Assembly: GCA_016840095.1 (NCBI GenBank)
Contig: JAEOSZ010000034.1
Location: 1-43,848 of the forward strand
Source: Candidatus Heimdallarchaeota archaeon
Lineage (GTDB): Archaea; Asgardarchaeota; Heimdallarchaeia; Heimdallarchaeales; Heimdallarchaeaceae
Length of the DNA: 43,848 nucleotides
Direction: 5' to 3'
Part shown: one piece after another, positions 33,479 to 42,532 of the stretch
How positions within the stretch are numbered: position 1 is the stretch's first letter
Layout of the letters: each line of letters begins with the position of its first letter
The notes under the pieces: generated by a model
Database searches by the model: none
The model's input: only the letters and a program-made list of their open reading frames with translations
Told to the model about the DNA's origin: nothing
Program-made: the position numbers and the translations under genes

Positions 33479-34156
33479 ATGGACGACTCTATAGCTATTA
33501 TTCTGAATCATTTGCTTAATATCAAGAAGGTTGATGTTGCCAATATTTCTGCTTTAGATAAAGCTAGATGCAAAACAAAACTTGCTTCGTGGAATTATTC
33601 ATATGAAGAGTTTTTCAAAAGAAGCGCTTTTACTGAAAAAGATAAAGGTAAGATTCTGTTAGCATTATTATTTGAAGGTGTCAATGTAAAATCAATCTTT
33701 GAGTTTTTAGATTGGAAAGGCTTTGAAATAATAATAGCTTCACTTTTTGATGAATTGGGTTTTTCTGTTCTTTCAAATTATCGATTTAAGGATGAGTTTA
33801 CAAGATATGAAATCGATGTAATAGCTTTTAATTTTCCATATCTTTTCTTAATTGATTGTAAGTATTATAAGCAACCTTCATCTTCTATTATGAAAGATGC
33901 TGCTTCTAAACAGAAAGAAAGAACAGAAGTAATCTATGAAGTGTTTCCTTTAATTTCAGAAGAGCTTATCAAAAAACTTGCATTACCATTGAAAAGGGAA
34001 ATTAGGCTTTATCCTTTAATCATCTCCTGGAAAGATCACAACATACAATTTTCTTCCGATGTACCAGTTATTCCCTTTAATCAATTATCTGGTTTTCTTC
34101 AAGAAATTGATGAGTACCGTGAAGTTATATTCAATATACCATTACTCATGAATTAA
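33479..34156 (+). CDS. PD-(D/E)XK nuclease-like protein
   Basis: 225 residues. The central part has the Mrr-type endonuclease fold pattern: Glu83 in GFEIIIASLFDELGFSV, Asp113 in YEIDVIAF and the Asp126-Cys-Lys128 set in FLIDCKYYK. This matches the D...(D/E)xK catalytic arrangement, with Asp126 in place of the usual Glu or Gln. The N-terminal 70 residues are helical and unrecognised; a C-terminal alpha/beta part follows. No methylase or restriction partner is nearby, so a repair or housekeeping role is as likely as defence. It starts 32 bases after the GTPase stop and may share its transcript. Confidence 0.72.
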   Translation: MDDSIAIILNHLLNIKKVDVANISALDKARCKTKLASWNYSYEEFFKRSAFTEKDKGKILLALLFEGVNVKSIFEFLDWKGFEIIIASLFDELGFSVLSNYRFKDEFTRYEIDVIAFNFPYLFLIDCKYYKQPSSSIMKDAASKQKERTEVIYEVFPLISEELIKKLALPLKREIRLYPLIISWKDHNIQFSSDVPVIPFNQLSGFLQEIDEYREVIFNIPLLMN

Positions 34157-34252
34157 ATCATATTTGTTTAATTATTTAAGTGAAAACAACTGAAAAACTC
34201 ATATATATCATTAACTTAATATCTTGTATAGGAAAGCTATGAGCTGAATTAA

Positions 34253-35887
34253 ATGGCTGTAGAAACACAAAGTCCTTTTAGTGTAGTGCGTTCTCTGGTA
34301 AAAAAATTCCTAGGTGAAATGAGAGTTATTCGCACAACTTCTGAAGAACAGGCAAAAGCAAGAGCTGAAGAAATAAAAAGTGGTTCTTTAGCACCTGGTA
34401 AAGCCCAATATTCGGTATCTGAAGTTGATGGAATCATTAGAAATTTCAAAGATAGTTATGTAGGACTGCTTCGAGATATTCATCTAATGGTTGTTACAGA
34501 GAGTACTAGTAAAATACGTCAAGGCATAGAACAGGGTTATATTGATGCAGGTATGATTACTCAAGAAATGCTCGATGAGCTTGAAAAATTGAGAGTAGAG
34601 GCTGCTAAAATTCCTGGATATGAAACAAAAATTCAAGATGATGCATTAAAAATTGATGAATTGAATGATCAAATAGGATCTCTTAAAGCTGAGACTATTT
34701 CTCTTCAAAACGAATTAACAGATGTTCAATCTGTTCTCAAGAGCAAGGATCAAGCTATAGGTGAATTGTCAGAAAAAGCAACAACAATGGGTGTTGATCA
34801 GACAATAATTGAAGCAAGAGATCAAGTTATAATGGATAAGGACAGAACAATTCATCAATTAAGTCTGGAAAAGAACAACCTTCAATCAGAGTTTAATAGA
34901 ATAAAAATTGAACGAGATGCAATGTCTCAGCACGTTGAAGAAATGGAAACACGTCTAAGGTCTGTCTCTTCTGAAGCTCTATCAAAAGAAGATCAATTGT
35001 TTGAGGAATTACAAAAACAACTTGATGGAGCTAGACAAACAATTTTCAATCTTAGAAATCAAGTTGCTGAACACGAAGACACAGTTCGTAATCAAAAGAT
35101 TGACATTCAGCAAAAAGCATCCCAGATTGATTCATTGAAAAAACAGATTGAAGATATTCAAGATCAAGCTGCAGGTCAAGCAGAAGATACAACTCAAGTT
35201 GAAGAACTTCGAAAACAAATCCATCAAAGAGATGAGGATATGGAGAGGCTAGCAGAAACCATGGTAGAGCTTCAACAAGATATTAGTTCGAAGGAACAAG
35301 AAGCCCATAAATTACAAACAACAGCAGATGAGATGATGCTGCAATTTGCTGAAAAAGAAACTGAACTCCAAGAACTCAGAGACATAGCAGAGAAAGCCAC
35401 TACTGAAAGAGAAAAAGTCGAAGAACAGATGTTGGAAAAACAAGATTCCATAGAAGATCTGAAAGCAAGACTTGAAGAATCTACTAAAGAATTAAACGAG
35501 ACAAAGAATACTTTACTAACCATGGAGAAACAAGGAACAATCTCTTCTGAAGAGAAGTATAAATACGAACTTGATATACAAAAAATGAGGAAGAAGGTTG
35601 ATAATCTTAACAAAACTCTGAAATCAGTTGAAGCATTCTTGAACACAGATCCTAAATATAGAGTCTTATATCTTCTCAATGACTTTCAGAGACCTATGGC
35701 AAAAGAAGAACTCTCTAAAATGCTTAATGTACCTGAAGAAGTTGCTTCTAAATACATTTTTGAATTAGACTATTTCGGTTACATCAGACAAAATATCGAT
35801 GCTGGTAAAACATTCATTGAATCAACAGCTTTGTTAACTCCTCCTCTTACATATGAAGACGAAGAAGAGGAAAAAGAGTCTGAGTAA
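34253..35887 (+). CDS. Long coiled-coil protein with a C-terminal winged helix
   Basis: 544 residues, family not recognised. After an N-terminal globular part (about 1-110), residues about 120-465 form a nearly unbroken coiled coil (LNDQIGSLKAETISLQNELT, IDSLKKQIEDIQDQ, TERE-KVEEQ type heptads). The C-terminal ~75 residues look like a winged helix (YRVLYLLNDFQRPMAKEELS, PEEVASKYIFELDYFGYI) with an acidic end. No Walker motifs, so it is not an SMC ATPase. The same plan on a smaller scale occurs at 24336. A TATA-like CATATATATC lies 50 bases upstream. A role in bringing DNA or proteins together is possible but unproven. Confidence 0.7.
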   Translation: MAVETQSPFSVVRSLVKKFLGEMRVIRTTSEEQAKARAEEIKSGSLAPGKAQYSVSEVDGIIRNFKDSYVGLLRDIHLMVVTESTSKIRQGIEQGYIDAGMITQEMLDELEKLRVEAAKIPGYETKIQDDALKIDELNDQIGSLKAETISLQNELTDVQSVLKSKDQAIGELSEKATTMGVDQTIIEARDQVIMDKDRTIHQLSLEKNNLQSEFNRIKIERDAMSQHVEEMETRLRSVSSEALSKEDQLFEELQKQLDGARQTIFNLRNQVAEHEDTVRNQKIDIQQKASQIDSLKKQIEDIQDQAAGQAEDTTQVEELRKQIHQRDEDMERLAETMVELQQDISSKEQEAHKLQTTADEMMLQFAEKETELQELRDIAEKATTEREKVEEQMLEKQDSIEDLKARLEESTKELNETKNTLLTMEKQGTISSEEKYKYELDIQKMRKKVDNLNKTLKSVEAFLNTDPKYRVLYLLNDFQRPMAKEELSKMLNVPEEVASKYIFELDYFGYIRQNIDAGKTFIESTALLTPPLTYEDEEEEKESE

Positions 35888-35935
35888 CATCCCTTTCTTT
35901 TTATTTTTCTAATTTTGAATAATTGGTGAAGTTTA

Positions 35936-37165
35936 CTAAATTAGGTCAGTAATACTCTCAAGTCTAACATGTGTCTCTTTTTGTTCAAAACTTTTCATTA
36001 GATACGTATCAGCAAGAGTTTTTAGTTCAGTTCTCAACCTATAGAATGCTTTTCGGTTTACTGTTCTTTTACTCAGATATCTTTTATCTTGAAGTTGTTT
36101 TAAGTGATGAGAAGCTGAAGTTTTCTGAATTCCTAGATTATTAACAATATCATCATATGTAATGCCAAAGTCATGGGCAGTCGATTTCATCGCTATTAAG
36201 GCAAGAATAAAAGTTTGAGTATTATCATTGAGTGTTACTAAATCGAAGAATTCTTTATTAACGTCTATAAATAGCCGAGACGTTATGTCATTCACTGAAG
36301 CAATGGAACCAACATCCAATCCATTATAGAAGCACTCCTCACATAATTTTGAACAAATTTTAATTGCATTAAGTAAACTTCCACTTGAATTCTTAGCTAT
36401 TAATTTAAGAATATTTTTCGAAAAAGGATTCTGAATTTGATTATTTTTTGAAAGTTTCAAACTTAAAATCTCATAAATTTCTTCTTCATTTAATGGACTG
36501 ATTTGTTGACTTGGAACCATATGGGTAATCAAATCGTAGTCTGAAAAGGCTAATTGGTTTTTTAATCGAACCCATCCTGATTGTGAAAAGATGAAAACGA
36601 TTGGCACATTCTGAAAATCTCTATCTAATGCATATCTGAAATCTTCAAAGAACTCTGTTAAGAAATCAGCATGGTCGATGACAATTAAAGGGATTGAATC
36701 ACTCTTTGCACTTTGTCTGCCAAGGAAAGTTCTGAAGTTCTGAAAGGTTTGAGCAATATGGTACTGATTGTTATTGAATTCTACTAGCTCTTTAGCATCA
36801 ACAAGAACAGAATCAGAAAGTTCTTTGGAAATCTTAACTAAATATTGATGAGCTAATGTGATTAATGTGCTTACACCTGATTGATTTACACCATACATAA
36901 CTCCATCTAAAATGAAAGTTTCTTCTTTGTTCTTCTTACTAAAATTATCTGTAAAACTCTTGTATACTGAAGTAAAATATCTTACAACAGCTTTAAACCT
37001 GGGCTCAATAAATTCTTCCTTCTGAAGCTCTTCTAGATTCGTTTCCATGAATGGATTAGCTGAGAAACCAAATGAAACAAAAGGATCTTGAGGTGTATAA
37101 GAAATCTTCTTACCCTCTTCTATTGCCTCTAAAGCTAGTTTCTCAAATTTGTCCATATTCCTCAC
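35936..37165 (-). CDS. AAA/ORC-like protein with degenerate Walker A and C-terminal winged helix
   Basis: 409 residues. The plan resembles STAND/ORC1-Cdc6 type ATPases: an N-terminal NPF block (FSANPFMETN), a Walker A position reading GVNQSGVST (92-100), where the usual Lys is Val98, and a Walker B-like LIVIDHAD (Asp164). Then come a sensor-like strand (PIVFIFSQSG), a lid region and a winged helix near 315-385 (YDDIVNNLGIQKTSASHHLK, FYRLRTELKTLA). The loss of the Lys suggests weak or no ATP hydrolysis. It is divergent from an ABC transporter, and ATTCGAAT palindromes lie between, so it is probably the local regulator. GTG 37165 or ATG 37156 could be the start. Confidence 0.75.
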   Translation of the reverse strand: MRNMDKFEKLALEAIEEGKKISYTPQDPFVSFGFSANPFMETNLEELQKEEFIEPRFKAVVRYFTSVYKSFTDNFSKKNKEETFILDGVMYGVNQSGVSTLITLAHQYLVKISKELSDSVLVDAKELVEFNNNQYHIAQTFQNFRTFLGRQSAKSDSIPLIVIDHADFLTEFFEDFRYALDRDFQNVPIVFIFSQSGWVRLKNQLAFSDYDLITHMVPSQQISPLNEEEIYEILSLKLSKNNQIQNPFSKNILKLIAKNSSGSLLNAIKICSKLCEECFYNGLDVGSIASVNDITSRLFIDVNKEFFDLVTLNDNTQTFILALIAMKSTAHDFGITYDDIVNNLGIQKTSASHHLKQLQDKRYLSKRTVNRKAFYRLRTELKTLADTYLMKSFEQKETHVRLESITDLI

Positions 37166-37194
37166 AAAAATATTATGTAGATAACATCTGAACT

Positions 37195-37237
37195 ATTCGA
37201 ATATTTGAACTTTTCGTATTATTCGAATTATTCGAAT
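37195..37237. promoter_or_regulatory. Array of three ATTCGAAT palindromes (putative operator)
   Basis: Perfect palindromes ATTCGAAT start at 37195, 37221 and 37230; the last two are direct 9-base repeats. Related half-sites (TTTGAAC, TTTTCGTAT) fill the gap. They lie between the divergent AAA-like regulator (start 37165) and ABC permease (start 37329) genes. Position suits control of both. Binding by the winged helix of the divergent protein is the simplest reading. Confidence 0.55.
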
Positions 37238-37328
37238 TGTCGGCAAAAATGAAAAACTAATAAGGAAACTATGTTTTTTCTCTGGTCAAAGAAAAAGGCT
37301 TATAGGTGTATGTAGATGTCTGAGGATA

Positions 37329-40300
37329 ATGAAGAGAGCAATCGATATTCCTAGGAAATCACGTAGACATATTTTCCAAAATTTCTTTGCTTTAACTAAG
37401 ACTTATCTCAGAACTCTTTCAGAAACAAAACTATCTGGAAAGAAGGATTATCAAATAGTCTTTGACATTCTCCTATGGTTATTTCTTCCAGTTTGTGTTG
37501 TAGTTATTCCAGTGACTGATGTTTTCCTCCTCTTCTTTTCTCCAGGTCTTCATCTTTTCAGACCACTCTTCAAAGCAGGATGGAAATATGCACTAATTTC
37601 TGCAATAGGAGTGACTCTTGCAGTATCTGTGATTACACAATATGTTTTCTTCATTTATTCATATCAATTTCAAGCGTTTGACCTGTATCTAGAAGCTGAA
37701 CCTCGAAGGTTTATTCAAGTTCAATTAGACGATATTTATATTGAGCCATCATATCATCAGTATAACAGTATTGACAATGTAGCTAGGTTTGCATTAGAAT
37801 TTATTGACATGTCTCATCGAGTTCCACAAAGAGACCTGTTTTTCAGATTTCCAACGTTTACGCAATCCTATGATCCGATAGATAATGTAACGTCTTTACC
37901 AAATATGCCTTTATATGGATCAGATATAAAGCTCAGATATTTTGTCGAAAATAATATTGCTGAAGGATATGCTGCTGAAAGTAATAATGAAGCAATAGCG
38001 TTGATGACCAGAGATTTCTATGACCATACTACAATACGAAATGGATCGATTATTTCAGTCTATGTTCCAATAGCTTTGGATAAGAGTGCATCTCTTCCTG
38101 TTCCATCAGCTCAAACAGAAGTTAATGTTACAGGTATTGTGTTTCTAGATGAGATTCCTATCTATAATGTAGTTGAATCATCTTTGGGAATATCTCTAGA
38201 ACATTTGTTAGGATTAGAAGATAATGCTGCTTTATTTTCCAGATGGATTCCTGCTGCTAACATCTTAAATGCTATTACAATTACTGGTGGTCAGGGAAGT
38301 GCATACGAAAACTTGTTTTATGATCTCTCTTTGATAGATTCATTTCAAATTGATCAAGAAATAAATATTCTCAAAACTATCGGCATTCAGATAAAGGAAT
38401 GGTATCAGACTCTTTCTGGAATAAATAATGCTAGAATTGTATCCTATCTAGTAGATTTAATGGAAAGTTTCAAAGATGAGTATGGATTATACCAAACTTT
38501 CATGTTTTCTTTCCTAGCTCCCATTATGGCTTTAACTATTATACTTACCATATACGCTGCGAATCTTGTTAGAAAGAAGAGAGATAGACAATTGACAATT
38601 TTAACCGAAAGAGGGAGTAACAGAAGAGAGATAGGAGCTTATCTTGCTTTAGAATCGCTAATAGTGGGTGGAGTAGCTTTAATTGCAGGTATTTTTCTAG
38701 GTACTCCGATTGCTAGTTTACTAACAAGAAGTTCAGGTTTTTTGAGATTTTCGAACTCCTCCTCTCCCTTACAAATTGAGCTTTCTTCAGTTGTTGTAGC
38801 TCTACTAGGAAGTATTGGAGCAATAATATTTATTCAACTGTTTAACACTGTAACACTCTTAAAAAAGAGAAATATAGAGGATTATGGCAAAGTAGAGAAA
38901 TCTCTTCCTCGCTTCTACAAATATTTTGTTGATATTATATTCTTAGTTATGGCAGGAACAGTTTGGATCGTATATCAATTACCAGTACTCTCACCTTACA
39001 AAAACGACACAGCAAGATACATAGGTATTCCTGCAACAATTTTAATGATTTTTGGGGTAATACTATTCTGTCAAAGATTTTTACCATTATTTTCAAGATT
39101 ATTGATTAAAGTTACTGCAAAACTTAAAATGGATATTTCATCTCTAAGCGTTAGAGAAATTGATAGGTATCAGAAAAGTTTCATTAGATCTTCAATAATC
39201 TTGAGTCTGTCTTTTTCACTAGTAGTAGCTTCCATTGTAGTACCTTTTACATATCAAAATTATAATCAGAATAGTGCATATTATGATCTCGGATCAGATA
39301 TCATGATAAGGGATTTTCCTGCTGATAACACTGCTTTGAAAGCAAGTGTAGAAAATATAACAAATGTTGAATCAATATCAATTGGTTATCTAGTTAACCT
39401 AGATAATGTTCAAGGTGATTTAGCTTTAACGTATTCAGTTTTACTTGTTGACCCAGTTAGTTACAATAAAACGGCATATTTTAGAGATGATTTTAGCAAA
39501 TTTGAGTTTATCAACCTGATGAACGATCTAAATACTTCTAATTACGAACGTCCATTATCTGTTCATGCACAAGAGGATGAGTTAGCTGCATATGATATTC
39601 CAACTCATGCAGACAAACCAATAACCTATAGAGCTTATAATGAAAGCATGCGTCCAATTTTAGGGACTCCTTACTGGAATGAGAACATTACTATTAGAAT
39701 TATGGACACATTCAAGTATTGGCCAGTTCTTGTAAATGAGATAGACACAACTAGTGTACGATCGCAGGTCTTTCATTTTGTTGCTCCTGTAAACTTCCTA
39801 AATTATGTTCAATTAGCTCCGTTTGAGTTAATCAGTTTTCTTTTTGTAAAAGTAGCTGATGGTGCAATTATTTCTGAAGTTGCAGATGAGATATCACAAT
39901 TAGGATTGGGCTTCATTTATGATGTTGATAGGGAAGTATTTGTTAGACCTGATAGTGCAAGATCATCTATTTTATACTCTGCAATAAATTCAACTTTATT
40001 AATGGCATTTACAATTAATGCAATAATTTTGGCATTATTTGCATCCATACAGTTAATCGATAAATCGAAAGAAATTGCTACTATGAAAGCAATTGGTATC
40101 TCTTCACGTCAGTTATTAAGATATTACCTCTCTGTGTATATTTCATTACTAGTATTCACAACTATAGTAGGATTAATTGTTGGTTATGTAGCTTCAACAA
40201 TGCTTATGGCAATTTTAGCCATTAATAGAACAATACCTCCTTATTTCATGGCTTTTCCAGCTGGACAAATAGCACTAGTGCTTTCAATTCTCTTTATAAC

Positions 40301-40379
40301 TGCTCTAGTTGGCGCAGCGATACCAACGATAAGTTCATCGAAACAAGAAATCGGAACTGAATTAAGACAATCTGCTTAG
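37329..40379 (+). CDS. Large FtsX/MacB-type ABC transporter permease
   Basis: 1016 residues. Two N-terminal membrane segments (about 50-70 and 90-115) frame the start. A large outer domain, a block of TMs at about 390-640 with the FtsX-type cytoplasmic loop (RKKRDRQLTILTERGSNRREI), a second outer domain and three final TMs (about 890-1000) follow. The second FtsX block has IDKSKEIATMKAIGISSRQLL, the coupling helix that contacts the ATPase. Two FtsX-type domains in one chain are seen in lipoprotein-release or surface-protein export transporters. TGAGGA stands before ATG 37329. It is followed by its ATPase eight bases later, which carries its own GGTGA site. Confidence 0.9.
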   Translation: MKRAIDIPRKSRRHIFQNFFALTKTYLRTLSETKLSGKKDYQIVFDILLWLFLPVCVVVIPVTDVFLLFFSPGLHLFRPLFKAGWKYALISAIGVTLAVSVITQYVFFIYSYQFQAFDLYLEAEPRRFIQVQLDDIYIEPSYHQYNSIDNVARFALEFIDMSHRVPQRDLFFRFPTFTQSYDPIDNVTSLPNMPLYGSDIKLRYFVENNIAEGYAAESNNEAIALMTRDFYDHTTIRNGSIISVYVPIALDKSASLPVPSAQTEVNVTGIVFLDEIPIYNVVESSLGISLEHLLGLEDNAALFSRWIPAANILNAITITGGQGSAYENLFYDLSLIDSFQIDQEINILKTIGIQIKEWYQTLSGINNARIVSYLVDLMESFKDEYGLYQTFMFSFLAPIMALTIILTIYAANLVRKKRDRQLTILTERGSNRREIGAYLALESLIVGGVALIAGIFLGTPIASLLTRSSGFLRFSNSSSPLQIELSSVVVALLGSIGAIIFIQLFNTVTLLKKRNIEDYGKVEKSLPRFYKYFVDIIFLVMAGTVWIVYQLPVLSPYKNDTARYIGIPATILMIFGVILFCQRFLPLFSRLLIKVTAKLKMDISSLSVREIDRYQKSFIRSSIILSLSFSLVVASIVVPFTYQNYNQNSAYYDLGSDIMIRDFPADNTALKASVENITNVESISIGYLVNLDNVQGDLALTYSVLLVDPVSYNKTAYFRDDFSKFEFINLMNDLNTSNYERPLSVHAQEDELAAYDIPTHADKPITYRAYNESMRPILGTPYWNENITIRIMDTFKYWPVLVNEIDTTSVRSQVFHFVAPVNFLNYVQLAPFELISFLFVKVADGAIISEVADEISQLGLGFIYDVDREVFVRPDSARSSILYSAINSTLLMAFTINAIILALFASIQLIDKSKEIATMKAIGISSRQLLRYYLSVYISLLVFTTIVGLIVGYVASTMLMAILAINRTIPPYFMAFPAGQIALVLSILFITALVGAAIPTISSSKQEIGTELRQSA

Positions 40380-40387
40380 GTGATAAA

Positions 40388-41263
40388 ATGACGTTTATAG
40401 AAGTACGAGACTTGATAAAAATCTACTACACAAAGGAATACAATGTTAGGGTTCCTGCACTTAGAGGGATTGAACTAGAAATAAAAGAAGGAGAATTCAT
40501 TTCAATTATTGGTCCTTCAGGAAGTGGCAAGACTACACTTCTACTTGTTCTTGCTGGAATGGCAGAGCCTTCTGCAGGTTATCTTAGGGTAGGAGATGTT
40601 AGACTAGACCAATTAACTGATGATTCAAGAAGCCTGTATAGAAGATTCAAAGTTGGAACTTTATGGCAAATACCTAATAGGAACTTAATTTGGGAAATTA
40701 GTATTTTGGAAAATGTAGAAATTCCGATGAGATTACTCGGAGTTCCTCGAGAAAAAAGAATCAAGGATGCAAAAGAACTTCTCAGTGAAGTTGGGTTGAG
40801 TAAAAGGTATATGCATAAGCCAAGTCAACTTTCGGGGGGAGAAGTTCAGCGAGCCGGTTTAGCTTGTGCTCTTGCACATAATCCAATCCTTCTGCTTGCA
40901 GATGAACCTACCGGAGAACTTGATTCCAAAACCGCTGGAGAGCTTTTAAGATATTTCAAAGAACTTAATGAAACACATGGAATCACTGCAGTTATGGTTA
41001 CACATGATTTTGATGTAGCAAAGTCTACTGACAGGTTAATTCAGATTGTAGATGGAAGAATATCAGGATATTCTCCAACAGAGAAACTGAAGACTATTCG
41101 AGATATGCACCACGTTTATCTTGATCGTTATGGAGGAATTCAATTACCTAGGCATATCGTTGATAAACTAAAAGTACGAAGAGAGATTTTAATTGAAGAA
41201 GAAGATGGTAAAATCTTCATGCACCAAAATGATAAGAATAATATGAAAAAAGCAAAGAAATAA
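40388..41263 (+). CDS. ABC transporter ATP-binding protein (LolD/MacB type)
   Basis: 291 residues. Walker A GPSGSGKTT, signature LSGGEVQRAGLACALAHNP, Walker B LLLADEPTGELDS and switch His in MVTHDFDV are all intact, so it should hydrolyse ATP. The family (LolD/FtsE/MacB) powers lipoprotein release or export of surface molecules. A C-terminal extension of about 65 residues (RDMHHVYLDRYGGIQLPRHI, LIEEEDGKIFMHQ) goes beyond the core domain. It is paired with the preceding permease; GGTGA lies four bases before ATG 40388. Confidence 0.95.
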   Translation: MTFIEVRDLIKIYYTKEYNVRVPALRGIELEIKEGEFISIIGPSGSGKTTLLLVLAGMAEPSAGYLRVGDVRLDQLTDDSRSLYRRFKVGTLWQIPNRNLIWEISILENVEIPMRLLGVPREKRIKDAKELLSEVGLSKRYMHKPSQLSGGEVQRAGLACALAHNPILLLADEPTGELDSKTAGELLRYFKELNETHGITAVMVTHDFDVAKSTDRLIQIVDGRISGYSPTEKLKTIRDMHHVYLDRYGGIQLPRHIVDKLKVRREILIEEEDGKIFMHQNDKNNMKKAKK

Positions 41264-41362
41264 AAAATGAGTGTGCAGTATTAGTTAATAACATCTCAAA
41301 TGAAGACTTTCAAATCAGAATTAAGCAACATTAAAATTCAGAGAACATAAAATGTGATGTAG

Positions 41363-41638
41363 ATGTCAGAAAGAACACAAGAAGTGGTTCAAAAACCTCC
41401 TCCAAGCAAGCAAAAACCTGATAGGCAGTTTGACTTAGTAGTCATAAAAATGATGGCAGCCCTTACAATAAGTGTTGCTTTGTTATTTGGGGGTGGAACA
41501 ATCTTTGTTTATGCTGCTGCTGGGAACATTGCAGTAGGTTCTTACGATTCAACAGTTGGAACAGTTTTAGGTATCCATTTGGCTTTACTAATGTTTTATT
41601 ATTCTGTCGCTCTTTTCAGATACATTATCAGTGATTAA
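41363..41638 (+). CDS. Small membrane protein with two TM segments
   Basis: 91 residues, family not recognised. A charged proline/lysine-rich N-terminus (VVQKPPPSKQKPDRQF) precedes two hydrophobic segments (MMAALTISVALLFGGGTIF and LGIHLALLMFYYSVALF) joined by a glycine-rich turn. It follows the ABC genes after a 99-base gap that holds no gene, and it ends inside or next to the start of the following membrane-protein gene. The neighbourhood suggests an accessory of the transporter, which is inference. Confidence 0.6.
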   Translation: MSERTQEVVQKPPPSKQKPDRQFDLVVIKMMAALTISVALLFGGGTIFVYAAAGNIAVGSYDSTVGTVLGIHLALLMFYYSVALFRYIISD

Positions 41639-41639
41639 A

Positions 41640-42455
41640 ATGCGACTTCCATTTACAAAAGAAAAGAAGAAAAAAGAAGATACAGATTATTTGAGTCTTA
41701 CTCTAAAAGAAAAAGTAAGGTCAATACTTTTCTTCCTCCTGAAATGGGGTCTTCCGATTTTTGTATTTGAAACATTGATTTGGGTGATTTTGGAAATAGC
41801 AGTAGGTGGTTTCTTCTTTGAAACATCGGTATTGATGACTATGGGTGGATACTTCTATTCAAGTGGTCTTGTAGGTTTCAATGGAGGAGCTATTATTGAA
41901 AATACTCTTCTATATCTTCCTGCTGCATCATTGATAATAGGTGGGTGTATGGGAGGACTTAGCAGATATAACATACCCCCTAAACTGAGGATCATAGAAC
42001 CCGATGATCAAGCTGTTACTCCTGTCGATTTTCAGATTAGAATAAGGTATGATGATAAACGAGTAGATCCTAAGTCTATATCTGTTCAAATAAATGAAAA
42101 AGTTATTCCTAGTAAGATTAGTGAAGAAGATAGTGTCGTTTTCGTTTCAGGAATTTTCAAAACTCCTCCGAAAAAAGCTGTTTCTCTTTCTCTCACTACA
42201 AATGCTATTGATGAGAAAGGAAAAGAGATTAAGGATAAAATCAGAGTAATCTGTGATCCAGACGCAGATGAGGAAGATTATCTTGATTACTGGGAGTTCA
42301 AACGAGAAGATGAAACTTTCTGGGGAAAAGAGATGATTGCAGCAAACAAGCATGCAAAAAGAAGTTTGAATTCTATTAAACTAATTGTCATTGCTGTAGT
42401 TTTAATGCTATTTAGTTACATATTGAGCCTTGTAATCAGAGCTATTTCTACATAA
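41640..42455 (+). CDS. Membrane protein with an Ig-like/beta domain between TM segments
   Basis: About 271 residues, family not recognised. A basic N-terminus (TKEKKKKED) is followed by TMs (ILFFLLKWGLPIFVFETLIW, plus a glycine-rich segment to about 115). A soluble beta domain at about 125-210 (VTPVDFQIRIRYDDKRVD, KAVSLSLTTNAIDEKGKEI) and a last TM (KLIVIAVVLMLFSYILSLVI) close it. GTGA at 41631 is five bases before ATG 41640; GTG 41631 would overlap the previous gene by eight bases. It is probably co-transcribed with the small membrane protein. The beta domain resembles a fibronectin/Ig-like fold by composition only. Confidence 0.62.
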   Translation: MRLPFTKEKKKKEDTDYLSLTLKEKVRSILFFLLKWGLPIFVFETLIWVILEIAVGGFFFETSVLMTMGGYFYSSGLVGFNGGAIIENTLLYLPAASLIIGGCMGGLSRYNIPPKLRIIEPDDQAVTPVDFQIRIRYDDKRVDPKSISVQINEKVIPSKISEEDSVVFVSGIFKTPPKKAVSLSLTTNAIDEKGKEIKDKIRVICDPDADEEDYLDYWEFKREDETFWGKEMIAANKHAKRSLNSIKLIVIAVVLMLFSYILSLVIRAIST

Positions 42456-42532
42456 TTCTGAAATTGTATTTTGCTTGATTGTGAACATTTTTAATAGTTT
42501 TTGTCCCATTAGATATAAAGAGGTCACCTTCT

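Noticed and set aside
33479..34156. Restriction-modification system
   Set aside because: Only the nuclease-like gene is present; there is no methylase, specificity or helicase gene nearby.
35272..35679. 135-residue minus-strand frame inside the coiled-coil gene
   Set aside because: Serine/phenylalanine-rich complement of the coiled-coil codons; the plus-strand protein is coherent across the whole region.
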